64,000 nucleotides of DNA from Shewanella sp. Arc9-LZ (lineage in GTDB: Bacteria; Pseudomonadota; Gammaproteobacteria; Enterobacterales; Shewanellaceae), in assembly GCF_010092445.1 (NCBI RefSeq), contig NZ_CP048031.1, positions 4,340,001 to 4,404,000 of the forward strand, written 5' to 3'. The translations under genes and the position numbers were made by a program. Positions 27,066 through 35,963 of this stretch are shown here, one piece after another. The notes under the pieces were generated by a model. That model was not told the DNA's origin and searched no databases. It saw nothing but the letters and a program-made list of their open reading frames with translations. Every line of letters starts with the position of its first letter. The stretch's first letter is position 1.

Positions 27066-27311
27066 AACTGAGGGCTACCATGTCTTAAAATCACAAATAT
27101 ACGTCCCTTTAGCGCGTAGATCAATGAACAATAGTTTCCTATGCTGGATAGATAATACAATTTATTAACAACATTTGAATGAACCGTTATCGAATAGTTA
27201 ATGCTCAACGTAACAAGTAAAAATAGCGATGACGAATAACAAAAGCTAATAACAAAAGCTAACAACAACCAAGCACGTTAATAAATAACCATAACAAGAA
27301 TAGAGGGCATC

Positions 27312-28778
27312 ATGACCCAAGTTAAACGAAATCCTACTGTGGTGATCATTGGTGCAGGTATGACGGGCATCTTAATGGACATTAAACTGCGCCAAGCTGG
27401 CATCACCGATATTGTAGTACTGGAGAAAAAAGACTGCGTGGGCGGAACGTGGCGAGAAAATACCTACCCTGGAGCTGCCTGCGATGTCCCCGCTCACATG
27501 TATACCTATTCATTTGAACCTAATCCAAATTGGAGCCGTTTTTTTGCCCATGGACCAGAGATTAAACAATACTTTGAAAACGTGGCAGATAAATATGATG
27601 TTAAACGAGACATACGCTTTAACGAAGCCGTTACCGATGCACAATATGCCAATGGCAAATGGACGGTAAAAACCAGCCAACAGCAAACCTATATTGCCGA
27701 TTTTATTGTGTGCGCCACCGGCATTTTGCATCATCCACAATTTCCAGACATTCCCGGATTAAAAGATTTTAAAGGCACAACATTCCATACTGCCCAATGG
27801 AATCATGACGTCGACATATCCGCCTCAACCCGGGTTGGAGTTATCGGTACTGGGTCAACGGCCGCACAGGCCATACCCGAACTGATTACAACCGGAGCTA
27901 AGGTGTCAGTTTTTCAGCGCACACCACAATGGCTAATGCACCTGCCCGATTTTACCTTTTCAAAAACCAACAGAAAGTTAATGGCTCGCTTTCCCATCAT
28001 CACCAAAATTCATCGCAATATGGGCAAGTTTTTTCTAGAACATTTTTTTACCAAAGCAGTCACGGGACACTTTATCCAAAAGCATGCGTTAAATTTTTTG
28101 TGTAAAGCCAACTTACGATTAAGCATTAAAGACCAAACCTTACGCGAAAAGCTACGACCTCATTATCAAGTAGGCTGCAAACGGGTCATTATCAACACCA
28201 CCTTTTATAAAGGCATTCAAAAACCCAATGCTGAGTTAATAACAGAAGGCATTGAGCGCATAACTGAAACAGGCATTATCACTAAAGACGGTAAACATCA
28301 CGACCTCGATGTATTGGTATTATCGACCGGTTTTAATGCATTTAGTTTTATGCGCCCAATGAATCTCATTGGGCGCAACAATTTGCACATTGATAAAGCC
28401 TGGGCTCATAAAATCAAAGCCTATCGATCAATGTTACTCAGCGACTACCCTAACTTTTTTTTAATGCTCGGCCCCAACACACCTATTGGTAACTTCTCCG
28501 TTATCGCCATGAGCGAGGTTCAAACTAACTACGTTATTAAACTGATCGATAAATGGCGTGAGCATGAATTTGATGAGTTTGAAGCCAAGCAACAAGCCAT
28601 TGACGACTTTAATGCCTACGTAAAGGAAGGGTTAAAAGGCACTAGCTGGGTTGGAGGATGCCAAAGTTGGTATTTAGATGCCGATGGCGACCCAATTTTA
28701 TGGCCCTACACCTGGCAACGATGGGTTGATGAAATGAAACAGCCGCAGATGGAACACCTTAATACCCGATCATTTTAG
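27312..28778 (+). CDS. Flavin monooxygenase of the Baeyer-Villiger type
   Basis: A 488-residue FAD enzyme. It has an N-terminal FAD Rossmann motif (VVIIGAGMTGILMDIKLRQAG), the Baeyer-Villiger fingerprint FKGTTFHTAQWNHD at about 151-164 (F-x-G-x3-H-x3-W), and an NADPH Rossmann motif (VGVIGTGSTAAQAIPEL). The family inserts oxygen next to ketones or oxidises heteroatoms. It heads a run of three genes: monooxygenase, SDR and esterase, a set able to turn an alcohol into a ketone, then an ester, then its acid and alcohol. Confidence 0.9.
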   Translation: MTQVKRNPTVVIIGAGMTGILMDIKLRQAGITDIVVLEKKDCVGGTWRENTYPGAACDVPAHMYTYSFEPNPNWSRFFAHGPEIKQYFENVADKYDVKRDIRFNEAVTDAQYANGKWTVKTSQQQTYIADFIVCATGILHHPQFPDIPGLKDFKGTTFHTAQWNHDVDISASTRVGVIGTGSTAAQAIPELITTGAKVSVFQRTPQWLMHLPDFTFSKTNRKLMARFPIITKIHRNMGKFFLEHFFTKAVTGHFIQKHALNFLCKANLRLSIKDQTLREKLRPHYQVGCKRVIINTTFYKGIQKPNAELITEGIERITETGIITKDGKHHDLDVLVLSTGFNAFSFMRPMNLIGRNNLHIDKAWAHKIKAYRSMLLSDYPNFFLMLGPNTPIGNFSVIAMSEVQTNYVIKLIDKWREHEFDEFEAKQQAIDDFNAYVKEGLKGTSWVGGCQSWYLDADGDPILWPYTWQRWVDEMKQPQMEHLNTRSF

Positions 28779-28863
28779 TTGGCTTATCCACCTTTCACCC
28801 TTACATATCCACCCGTATTGATTCACTCGTGCTGATTGACTCATACTAGAAACAACTAGGTTT

Positions 28864-29637
28864 ATGATGAATAAAAACACTATATTTATTACCGGCGCAG
28901 CTTCCGGCATTGGCTTAGCGACGGCAAAACACTTTCACAAAAAGGGCTATTGGGTCGGTATGGCCGACATCAATTTGGCGCAATTAACACAAGCCACCGA
29001 TATATGGGATAGAACTCGAATAAGGTTGTTTCAACTGGATGTCAGTGATTTTTCACAAGTACAACACGCTATGGCTAAATTTTGTGCTGAACATAATAAC
29101 TGCCTGGCCATATTAGTTAATAATGCCGGCATATTGAAAATAGGCTCCTTTGAAGAAATCCCTATCGAACAACATCAGCGCACATTAAGTGTCAATGTCA
29201 TTGGAGTAATGAACCTATGCCATGCTGCATGGCCATATCTACACAACAATGGCACAAGTACTATTATCAATATGTCATCAGCCAGCAGCGATTATGGTGT
29301 ACCAGAATTAGCCAGCTATTCGGCCAGTAAGTTTGCCGTAAAAGCACTGACCGAGGCGCTGGAACTTGAGTGGAAAAAGTATGGCATCAGCGTATGCGAT
29401 GTTATGCCGCCCTTTGTGGCAACCAATATGCTGAAGGCACAGAAAAACAGCGCCAAAGTCATGCAACGACTCGGCGTGAATATCACTGCTGAACACGTAG
29501 TCGCAGTGATAGATAAACAAGTGAAACAGCCTAAAACCCATAGAACGGTCAGTGTTTTTTATGGCCTATTACATAGATTAAGTAACGTATCACCGACATT
29601 TATCAATCGCCTAGCGATGAAGTGGCTAAGTCGATAA
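28864..29637 (+). CDS. Short-chain dehydrogenase/reductase
   Basis: A 257-residue SDR. Cofactor motif TGAASGIGLA at the N-terminus, NNAG in ILVNNAGILKIG, catalytic Ser in INMSSASSDYG and YxxxK in YSASKFAVKALTEALELEW. It is a classical NAD(P)-dependent oxidoreductase; in this operon it is expected to interconvert an alcohol and a ketone used by the monooxygenase. The gene starts 85 bases after the monooxygenase gene; two ATG codons are adjacent at its start. Confidence 0.9.
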   Translation: MMNKNTIFITGAASGIGLATAKHFHKKGYWVGMADINLAQLTQATDIWDRTRIRLFQLDVSDFSQVQHAMAKFCAEHNNCLAILVNNAGILKIGSFEEIPIEQHQRTLSVNVIGVMNLCHAAWPYLHNNGTSTIINMSSASSDYGVPELASYSASKFAVKALTEALELEWKKYGISVCDVMPPFVATNMLKAQKNSAKVMQRLGVNITAEHVVAVIDKQVKQPKTHRTVSVFYGLLHRLSNVSPTFINRLAMKWLSR

Positions 29638-29682
29638 AACATGCGGTTCTAATCAGTTAACAATAAGAAAAAGGCTATAGAA

Positions 29683-30828
29683 ATGGACAACGTGAATAAG
29701 CCAGCATCATTGCCACAAGACACATCATCATCTGACAAACCGTCGCAAAACGAACTACCACAAGACGAACCGCTACAAGGCAAACGTCTACAAGCGCCCA
29801 AGCTTGAAGCGAAACAATTAATGGTCGCCAAGTGGTTGTCATTAGCGCCGTTATACAAGTTACCAGTCACATTATTCAGATATGTATTTCTAGCGATGGA
29901 CCGAGTACTTGGGCTGACTAAAATTGAAATGGATAAGGTGATTAATTTAACGGTTCCGGTGAGTACTGGCACTCCTTTTATGGGCACTATTCCTTTGAAC
30001 GAACATAGCGCCTGCGGTACTAGTACTATTAATAACAGCAATAACGGTAATGGCAGCAATAGCACAATAAAGCTTCGCATCTACCATCCTAGCGCCAACA
30101 AACCGCAAAAAACCTTAGTGTACTTTCACGGTGGCGGCGGCGTTATTGGCAGTATTAACACTCATGACCACTTTTGCCGCTATCTGGCTAAACATGGCAA
30201 CATGAACATTATCTCAGTCGATTATCGACTGGCTCCAGAACATAAATTCCCCATCCCGATTTGTGATGCTATCGAAGCGTGGAACTATATCAATGCCAAC
30301 CATCAACAACTTAATATTAATCCACAGCACGTAGGCGTGGGTGGTGACAGCGCAGGCGGATATCTAGCGTGTATCATCGGTTTACATTCACTGCAAACAT
30401 CGCTGCCAGTACAGGCAAAAGTAACACCCGCATTTCAGTTTTTGATCTACCCAATGGTAGATTTACAAGGCTTAACCGAGTCTTATCGCCGTTTCAATAA
30501 ACAATTAATACTCACCCGCGATTTAATGGATTATTTCAGGTTAAAATATTTACACTCTCTCGACGAAGTCACTCTGCCATTAGTGAGTCCACTACAAGCA
30601 GCAGACATTAGCGAATCGCCAAAAAGCTACATATTAACCCTTGGGTTCGATCCATTAAGGGACGATGGCATTGCGTATGCCCAGCGCCTAAAAGCGGCAG
30701 GCATAAACACACAACACCAACATTATGATGATTGCATGCATGGCTTTATTTCAATCACAAAACTCAGCCCGCGCGCCAAACAAGCCACTCATAACATCGC
30801 AATGGCATTAAACAGCTTTAATGAATGA
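29683..30828 (+). CDS. HSL-type alpha/beta hydrolase (esterase)
   Basis: A 381-residue esterase of the hormone-sensitive lipase class. The oxyanion motif is VYFHGGGGVIGS, the nucleophile elbow GGDSAGGYLA, the acid lies in LGFDPLRDDGIAYA, and the histidine in CMHGFI. An N-terminal extension (about 1-45) rich in Gln, Asp and Pro and an Asn/Gly/Ser-rich insertion (about 112-125) are low-complexity additions. It is the third gene of the monooxygenase operon and would hydrolyse the ester or lactone produced. Confidence 0.88.
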   Translation: MDNVNKPASLPQDTSSSDKPSQNELPQDEPLQGKRLQAPKLEAKQLMVAKWLSLAPLYKLPVTLFRYVFLAMDRVLGLTKIEMDKVINLTVPVSTGTPFMGTIPLNEHSACGTSTINNSNNGNGSNSTIKLRIYHPSANKPQKTLVYFHGGGGVIGSINTHDHFCRYLAKHGNMNIISVDYRLAPEHKFPIPICDAIEAWNYINANHQQLNINPQHVGVGGDSAGGYLACIIGLHSLQTSLPVQAKVTPAFQFLIYPMVDLQGLTESYRRFNKQLILTRDLMDYFRLKYLHSLDEVTLPLVSPLQAADISESPKSYILTLGFDPLRDDGIAYAQRLKAAGINTQHQHYDDCMHGFISITKLSPRAKQATHNIAMALNSFNE

Positions 30829-31024
30829 TCGTTATAGGTAACCGACAGCAGAACCGACTCTAGAAACCACCAACAGATGATAAAGTTTACTCAGGCGCCA
30901 TGTATTACAGGCTAACAAGCCAACTTATGCTAAAATGCGCCGATCAGCTTTATGAATGTGCAATTCTCATTTGTTTGACTGAGCGTAGTGACCCCTACCG
31001 TGATTAACTAATGAGGATACACCA

Positions 31025-31303
31025 ATGAGTAAGTTAAATGCCGAAGAGCGTAAAGCTCGAGATAACGATCGTTTTTCAAAACGAGTGGATGAACGCAGAG
31101 TAAAAGGCGAAGATGTTGTTGCGTATGCACTTGCCAATGAAAAAGCATTTAAGTTTCTGACCAAAGATGAGAAACACAGCCTTAAAGAAAGACAAGCGGC
31201 ACTTGTAGAAGAAGTCAGCATTAAAAAACAGCAACAAGTTGAGCTTAAAAATCAGCAAGAATTAGACAAGGTTCAAGCTGAATTTACTGATACCGCGCAG
31301 TAA
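31025..31303 (+). CDS. Small charged helical protein, unknown
   Basis: A 92-residue protein very rich in Lys, Glu, Arg and Gln, with an almost purely helical pattern (about 1-30 basic; 55-88 a coiled-coil-like stretch VEEVSIKKQQQVELKNQQELDKV). GAGGA precedes the ATG. It is clearly coding by its ribosome site and strong amphipathic pattern, but I do not recognise the family. Confidence 0.6.
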   Translation: MSKLNAEERKARDNDRFSKRVDERRVKGEDVVAYALANEKAFKFLTKDEKHSLKERQAALVEEVSIKKQQQVELKNQQELDKVQAEFTDTAQ

Positions 31304-31665
31304 AAATCCATCAACAGCCATTGTTAATGATGATGGCTGACCACATTCAAATACTTATTTTTATACATTCTAGCCTATAAAAATCGGTATTTGAAAGCTG
31401 GTGAAGTTTGCTAGCGAACAGGCTTGCTGCCATAAAACACTACAGCATTTAATCCTAAATTCACTTCAAGAAGCATTTTAAGTAGCACAAATATTGTTAA
31501 CTAAATAGCAATTCTCTTATCTTGAACGAGTTGTAAAAATTTATTCCCCTTCTTTATTCATTCCAAATCATTATTAAAAAGCTTAATCTGCCCACTGACT
31601 CTGACCGACAGCTCTCATTGTTTGCTTTATTATAGTTATACTTTAGATAAATAAGGATTTTGTAG
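31304..31665. other. Gene-free stretch
   Basis: About 360 bases between two plus-strand genes. No ORF, repeat or clear terminator was identified. The last 100 bases should carry the promoter for the secreted protein at 31666. Confidence 0.4.
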
Positions 31666-32547
31666 ATGAAACGGATGTTATTTAAGCTTTGTATCGCGCT
31701 GCTCGCGTGTGGATTATCTACAAATGTTTTTGCAAGCGTTAAGACATTGGTTTGTAACGATTGTTCAGAATTATCTATGAGTCAAACTGCCCTAAAAGAG
31801 GCTGTAGAGTTTACGCTGCCTTACATCATCGTGGTTGATATTAAAAATAAGGTAGCTCAAAAATATCGAGTTGAACAAAATAATCATACCAAACCAATCT
31901 TGCATCCCATCGACATGTCGACTATTGAACAGCGCGAAGTGAATTTACTTTATTCATATACAGATGAATTAGTCAGTACCATCAAAAAAGCTGAACAGAA
32001 AAATCAATTACAACCGGCTAGGACTCTGCCTACATCAATCGCTAAAATGCCTATAGCTTATACAGACAAGCACCTTGTTTATGCCGGTCATATTGACGGT
32101 AATGGCAGTATTTATGACTTCCTACAAGCAAGCTATTTACGAAATGATCTGCATGATGTTTATTTCAAAGAGCACATTCCAGCGTTAAAAGCGGCAAATC
32201 CCATGGCATTAAAGGCAATAAAAATCCCTAGCATGAATGATTTGGGTGTGTTCTTAACGATTGATTTCAATTCAACCGAGGAATTTAATCAACCACAAAA
32301 TAGCTTCTTGAATGTATCGCTTGATATTGTCTCTAGTTCGTTTTTCATTCAAGGTGGACGAGATGGTTTTAACAACTCAATACCCATGACAATCAAGTCT
32401 GCGACAGGTGTTTTTTATTTTGCTGATATGGGTGAAAAAGATAAGTTTGAAGCATATATCCGGACACTTGCCAACAGCGATTGTGCCTTTTCTGTGTCCG
32501 AAAATCAGGTTGATGATAAATACATTTATCAGTATATCTGTCACTAA
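31666..32547 (+). CDS. Secreted protein of unknown function
   Basis: A 293-residue protein with a signal peptide (residues 1-23, ending NVFASV). The mature form starts with a CNDCS motif, carries a central region NNHTKPILHPIDMSTIEQREVN, and ends with CAFSVSENQVDDKYIYQYICH, so disulfides are likely. AAGGA precedes the start. I do not recognise a domain. It is transcribed alone. Confidence 0.6.
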   Translation: MKRMLFKLCIALLACGLSTNVFASVKTLVCNDCSELSMSQTALKEAVEFTLPYIIVVDIKNKVAQKYRVEQNNHTKPILHPIDMSTIEQREVNLLYSYTDELVSTIKKAEQKNQLQPARTLPTSIAKMPIAYTDKHLVYAGHIDGNGSIYDFLQASYLRNDLHDVYFKEHIPALKAANPMALKAIKIPSMNDLGVFLTIDFNSTEEFNQPQNSFLNVSLDIVSSSFFIQGGRDGFNNSIPMTIKSATGVFYFADMGEKDKFEAYIRTLANSDCAFSVSENQVDDKYIYQYICH

Positions 32548-32691
32548 CACATCATTTTAACAACAACGTTATGCTAAAAATGACGGGGCGAAACACCATA
32601 AGGTTCTCACCCATCAAACGCAATATCAGAGCTTAAAAAAACTGGATATAGGCTTATAAGCATTACCGAAAATAATAGCTAAAAACCTTAA

Positions 32692-33444
32692 CTAATCAAT
32701 CTCACGTTTCGTACACACAAACAAGGCATTGCCGGAAGCCAAATCCCAAGGGATGATTTTGTCGTAATCGTGTTCAAATATTTGAATATCAAAATACGGA
32801 CTTAATAATGCTTCGAGTTCAGTAAAACTGGTGGCGACCATCGCATGAGAATCTTGCCATAACTGCGTCGAATCAAACTGGGTTTTGCCAATGCTTAGAT
32901 TGAGCGATTGCATCTCACCTTCACCGCTGTAATGCCAACCAGATTCAAACACAAACTGACTATCTTCAAATTCGGCACTGTGTCTCACTAACGCCTTGTT
33001 ATTGATTTTATGTTTATCAACGCTGTTAAAACAAAACAAGCCGCCGGTATTTAATGCCTTATGCACACTAGCAATACAGGCTTTAAGTGCCTCGATACCT
33101 TGTGAATAGTGAATGGAGTACAAAAAGCAGGTAATCAGATCGAGTTTTTCTTCTACATAAAACTCAGTCATATTTTGCAAACTAAACTGCGCTTCAGGGC
33201 AACGACGCATAGCAATATCGAGCATAGGCTGATTGATATCGAGGCCACTACTTTGAAACCCTAAGTCGATAAAATGCCTTACATGAGGCCCCGTTCCACA
33301 GGCTAAATCTAAATGTTGTTTACCACTGTTACCCAAAAACTGATGCAAGCGAACTATGCTATTGCTTTGCTGCTGGTAGTTAATGTCACAGCACATTAAA
33401 TCGTAATAAGCGGATAAATCGGTATAGAGGGCATTGGTAGACAT
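32692..33444 (-). CDS. Class I SAM-dependent methyltransferase
   Basis: A 250-residue protein with the Rossmann-type SAM motif I HLDLACGTGPHVRHFIDLGFQSSGLDINQPMLDIA (residues about 43-78), motif II DLITCFLYSIHY and the post-motif GGLFCFNSVDKH. Family members methylate small molecules, and the substrate is not predictable. It is monocistronic, followed by no clear partner. Confidence 0.85.
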   Translation of the reverse strand: MSTNALYTDLSAYYDLMCCDINYQQQSNSIVRLHQFLGNSGKQHLDLACGTGPHVRHFIDLGFQSSGLDINQPMLDIAMRRCPEAQFSLQNMTEFYVEEKLDLITCFLYSIHYSQGIEALKACIASVHKALNTGGLFCFNSVDKHKINNKALVRHSAEFEDSQFVFESGWHYSGEGEMQSLNLSIGKTQFDSTQLWQDSHAMVATSFTELEALLSPYFDIQIFEHDYDKIIPWDLASGNALFVCTKREID

Positions 33445-33797
33445 AAAAAGGGATCAGCGACATAGGCAAATTTAGGGTGGCGCATCATATATCAAATTGC
33501 ACAATGGAGGAATAAGGAGTGAGAAATAAGCAATGAGACATGATAAATAGCTAACGACTAAAATCTAGCGAGTCTTCACTCACTAAAATGCTAGAAATAC
33601 CCCCTATACCGTTAAGTCACAAAGCATTTTTTTTAATCATCAATTAATCAGGATGTTGTACTAAACAGTTTGGAATATCATTTATCTTTGATCCTACACA
33701 TCCCATAAAAAGTGTACTTACATACACTTTTTGGAATACCAAACCGTAAACCAGCCATAAAGTGTAGCTTTGTACACTATTTACCAATTCAGATATT

Positions 33798-33832
33798 AAA
33801 AAGCCTCAATACAATTAAATATCGAGGCTTTA
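33798..33832. terminator. Terminator-like hairpin
   Basis: AAAAAGCCTC pairs with GAGGCTTT across a loop of about 17 bases. The sequence belongs to the same family as the terminators at 37821 and 40425. Confidence 0.6.
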
Positions 33833-33843
33833 TAAAATAGTGT

Positions 33844-33860
33844 TGAAGCAACGCAGTTAT
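33844..33860. repeat. 17-bp direct repeat, left copy
   Basis: TGAAGCAACGCAGTTAT, identical and in the same orientation as 40586-40602. Both copies follow a terminator with ATCGAGGCTTT. The pair brackets the yqhA-hipAB-retron region. Confidence 0.6.
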
Positions 33861-33966
33861 TGCGGCTTTAAGTCAGATGAAACGTTTAAGCAGACCCACT
33901 GACTCTCTCCACTGACTCCCTCACTTAATCTCACGCTAATCACAGATGGCGATCACGCTAAAATGA

Positions 33967-34368
33967 CTAACGTACCCATCGCATCAGCTCATTCGCATCT
34001 ATCACCGCACGCTGTCTTTTAATTAGGCTTCCTGCTGAGTCAAAGAGGAATAGTTCAGTTACTCGTGCGTTATGCTTGGCGATAAACGCATCGCCCTCAG
34101 GCGTTGCTGTTCTAGCAAGCAGAAAGTACACGTTATCACCAAGATGAGATCGAGCTTCATTCATCTGCTCTGTTTGGGTGATACTTGAAACAAGGTTAGG
34201 ATCATAGACAAATACTACCGCAGGTTTGCCCGTACCAATTTGTTCAAGATTAGACGTAAACCCCTTGGGCATCAGCATTAACAACAGCCCAAACAGCAAT
34301 ACTATGGATGCTATGACACTTATCGCAACCCAAGGCATTTTACGAGGCACGTTGGTAGGTTTATCCAT
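33967..34368 (-). CDS. Membrane-anchored thioredoxin-like protein without CxxC
   Basis: A 133-residue protein with one membrane span near the N-terminus (about 11-33) and a periplasmic thioredoxin-like part: KPAVVFVYDPNLVSSITQTEQM, then VYFLLARTATPEGDAFIAKHNARVTELFLFDSAGSLIKRQRAVIDANEL. The usual CxxC is absent. The start at 34368 is preferred because the longer frame has only a poorly coding extension and AGAGA lies upstream of this ATG. It is divergent from yqhA. Confidence 0.6.
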   Translation of the reverse strand: MDKPTNVPRKMPWVAISVIASIVLLFGLLLMLMPKGFTSNLEQIGTGKPAVVFVYDPNLVSSITQTEQMNEARSHLGDNVYFLLARTATPEGDAFIAKHNARVTELFLFDSAGSLIKRQRAVIDANELMRWVR

Positions 34369-34687
34369 AATGATAGATCTCTCTTTTAAGTGTTGAAATA
34401 CATACCCAAGCAAAACAGTATAATCAATAAACCTGAGGCTTAGATTAAAAACGTCTGGGATGAATAGACAATAGGTGATTTAGACGGCAATAACGTTTAC
34501 TCTGCCCTCACTAAATATCAACCACTAAGAACATAATGCAATACACTGTGCATTATGCAAAGTGTACAGGCAACACATCATCACGTGTGCCACTGCATGT
34601 CGGCGCAGTTAACGTTCATTTTGTTATTGTTTTAGAATGAGTGACTTGAGTTATTTCTACGTATTTTATCTGAAGGATTAATTTTTA
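34369..34687. other. Gene-free divergent region upstream of yqhA
   Basis: About 320 bases. No ORF. It contains GTGCATTATGCAAAGTGTACAG-like short palindromes near 34550 and presumably the promoters of both neighbours. Confidence 0.35.
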
Positions 34688-35176
34688 ATGGAAAAAGTGT
34701 TTGAAAGATTGATGTATGCATCACGCTGGATCATGGCGCCGATTTATTTGGGATTAAGCCTAATCTTATTCGCCTTAGGCATAAAGTTCTTTCAAGAGAT
34801 CTTTCATATTATCCCCAATATTTTCTCGATAAAAGAAGTCGATTTGGTGCTAATCACCCTATCGTTAATCGACATCACTTTAGTCGGTGGTCTACTCATC
34901 ATGGTGATGTTTTCAGGTTACGAAAACTTCGTCTCACAACTCGATGTGGGTGAAGGTAGTGAAAAACTCAACTGGCTTGGCAAGATGGATGCAGGCTCGC
35001 TAAAAAACAAAGTAGCAGCGTCTATTGTGGCGATTTCGTCTATTCACCTACTTAAAGTCTTTATGAATGCCGAAAATATCGCGAATGACAAAATCATGTG
35101 GTATTTGCTCATCCACATTACCTTCGTGTTATCGGCCTTCGCCATGGGATATCTGGATAAAATTACCCGCAAGTAA
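34688..35176 (+). CDS. yqhA: YqhA family (UPF0114) membrane protein
   Basis: A 162-residue inner-membrane protein with four spans. The sequence [25 protein letters not shown], then [35 protein letters not shown] and the C-terminal [17 protein letters not shown] are the UPF0114 signature. Length matches E. coli YqhA. The function is unknown. AAGGA precedes the ATG. Its last 15-20 codons recur twice downstream (37757-37804 and 38239-38305), which suggests that this 3' end has been an insertion site. Confidence 0.93.
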   Translation: MEKVFERLMYASRWIMAPIYLGLSLILFALGIKFFQEIFHIIPNIFSIKEVDLVLITLSLIDITLVGGLLIMVMFSGYENFVSQLDVGEGSEKLNWLGKMDAGSLKNKVAASIVAISSIHLLKVFMNAENIANDKIMWYLLIHITFVLSAFAMGYLDKITRK

Positions 35177-35345
35177 TAGCAGAATTTCGTCGTGGAAATG
35201 GCATAGACAATATCGTGGGGCAGAAAGTTTACTCTGCCTCACTGATTTAGAATGAAACCCCAAACGAAGTGCATAAAATAGCCAGTTGGGAGATCCAACA
35301 AGCTTAATAAAAATCATCAACCTATTTTAGGAGCAAATATTTACC

Positions 35346-35963
35346 TTACTCGGGCAAATACCTAACAAAGTCACCATCATCTAGAACATTTTGCAATACC
35401 GTGGGTGAGATTGGGATCAAACCTACGTTTAAACCAAAAGGCTTAAACACTTTATTCAAAACCACAACGCTTGGGTTGCTTCTATTATTTTCTATATCAG
35501 AAAGCTTTTTACGAGAAACGTTAACTAACTTTGCATATTTTTCTTGGTTCAAACCGAGCACCTGTATGCGTAACTGAATTAAGGCATCTCCTTGTGTAAT
35601 GTTAGAAAATAGTAATTTAGTTATAACATTATTAATAACTGCCCTACGTAACTTAGCATCCTTAATAGCCGTTTTCGTAGACGAACGTTGCCTAGTTTGA
35701 GTTTTATCACTAGTTGTTACGTCGCTTGCAAATGACTTACCTCTAGGAGCTCCCTCCAATCTAGGGTGCGGGCCTCTCTGAACAACAACGGGTTTTCCAG
35801 CATCTCCAACAGTCATATGGACAACGCTGTTATCAACTCGATTCGTTATAATTTGGTCGCTTCTAGTCTGTATACGTTCCCCCTCGCTGTTAAATTTCAT
35901 ATTGCTATCAGAATTATGTTTTTTTAAGAAGTTAACTGTATTCGTTAAATTTTTCTTTTTCAT
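35346..35963 (-). CDS. hipB: HipB-like antitoxin/regulator with long N-terminal extension
   Basis: A 205-residue protein. The C-terminal part (about 125-190) is an XRE-type HTH: GDALIQLRIQVLGLNQEKYAKLVNVSRKKLSDIENNRSNPSVVVLNKVFKPFGL, as in HipB. The first 120 residues are polar and low in hydrophobicity and are not part of a usual HipB (about 90 residues). The start at 35963 overlaps the hipA stop by ATGA, indicating translational coupling. It presumably neutralises the HipA-like kinase and represses the operon through the 18-bp sites upstream. Confidence 0.82.
   Translation of the reverse strand: MKKKNLTNTVNFLKKHNSDSNMKFNSEGERIQTRSDQIITNRVDNSVVHMTVGDAGKPVVVQRGPHPRLEGAPRGKSFASDVTTSDKTQTRQRSSTKTAIKDAKLRRAVINNVITKLLFSNITQGDALIQLRIQVLGLNQEKYAKLVNVSRKKLSDIENNRSNPSVVVLNKVFKPFGLNVGLIPISPTVLQNVLDDGDFVRYLPE

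Larger units (their letters stand above)
33445..33966. other. Gene-free stretch with three hairpins at the island edge
   Basis: No credible ORF. Visible structures are a perfect hairpin AAAAAGTGTA/TACACTTTTT (33707-33732), a second related hairpin at about 33757-33782 built on AAGTGTA/TACACT, and the terminator-like hairpin at 33798-33832. A 17-bp sequence at 33844-33860 recurs beyond the retron at 40586. Confidence 0.5.
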
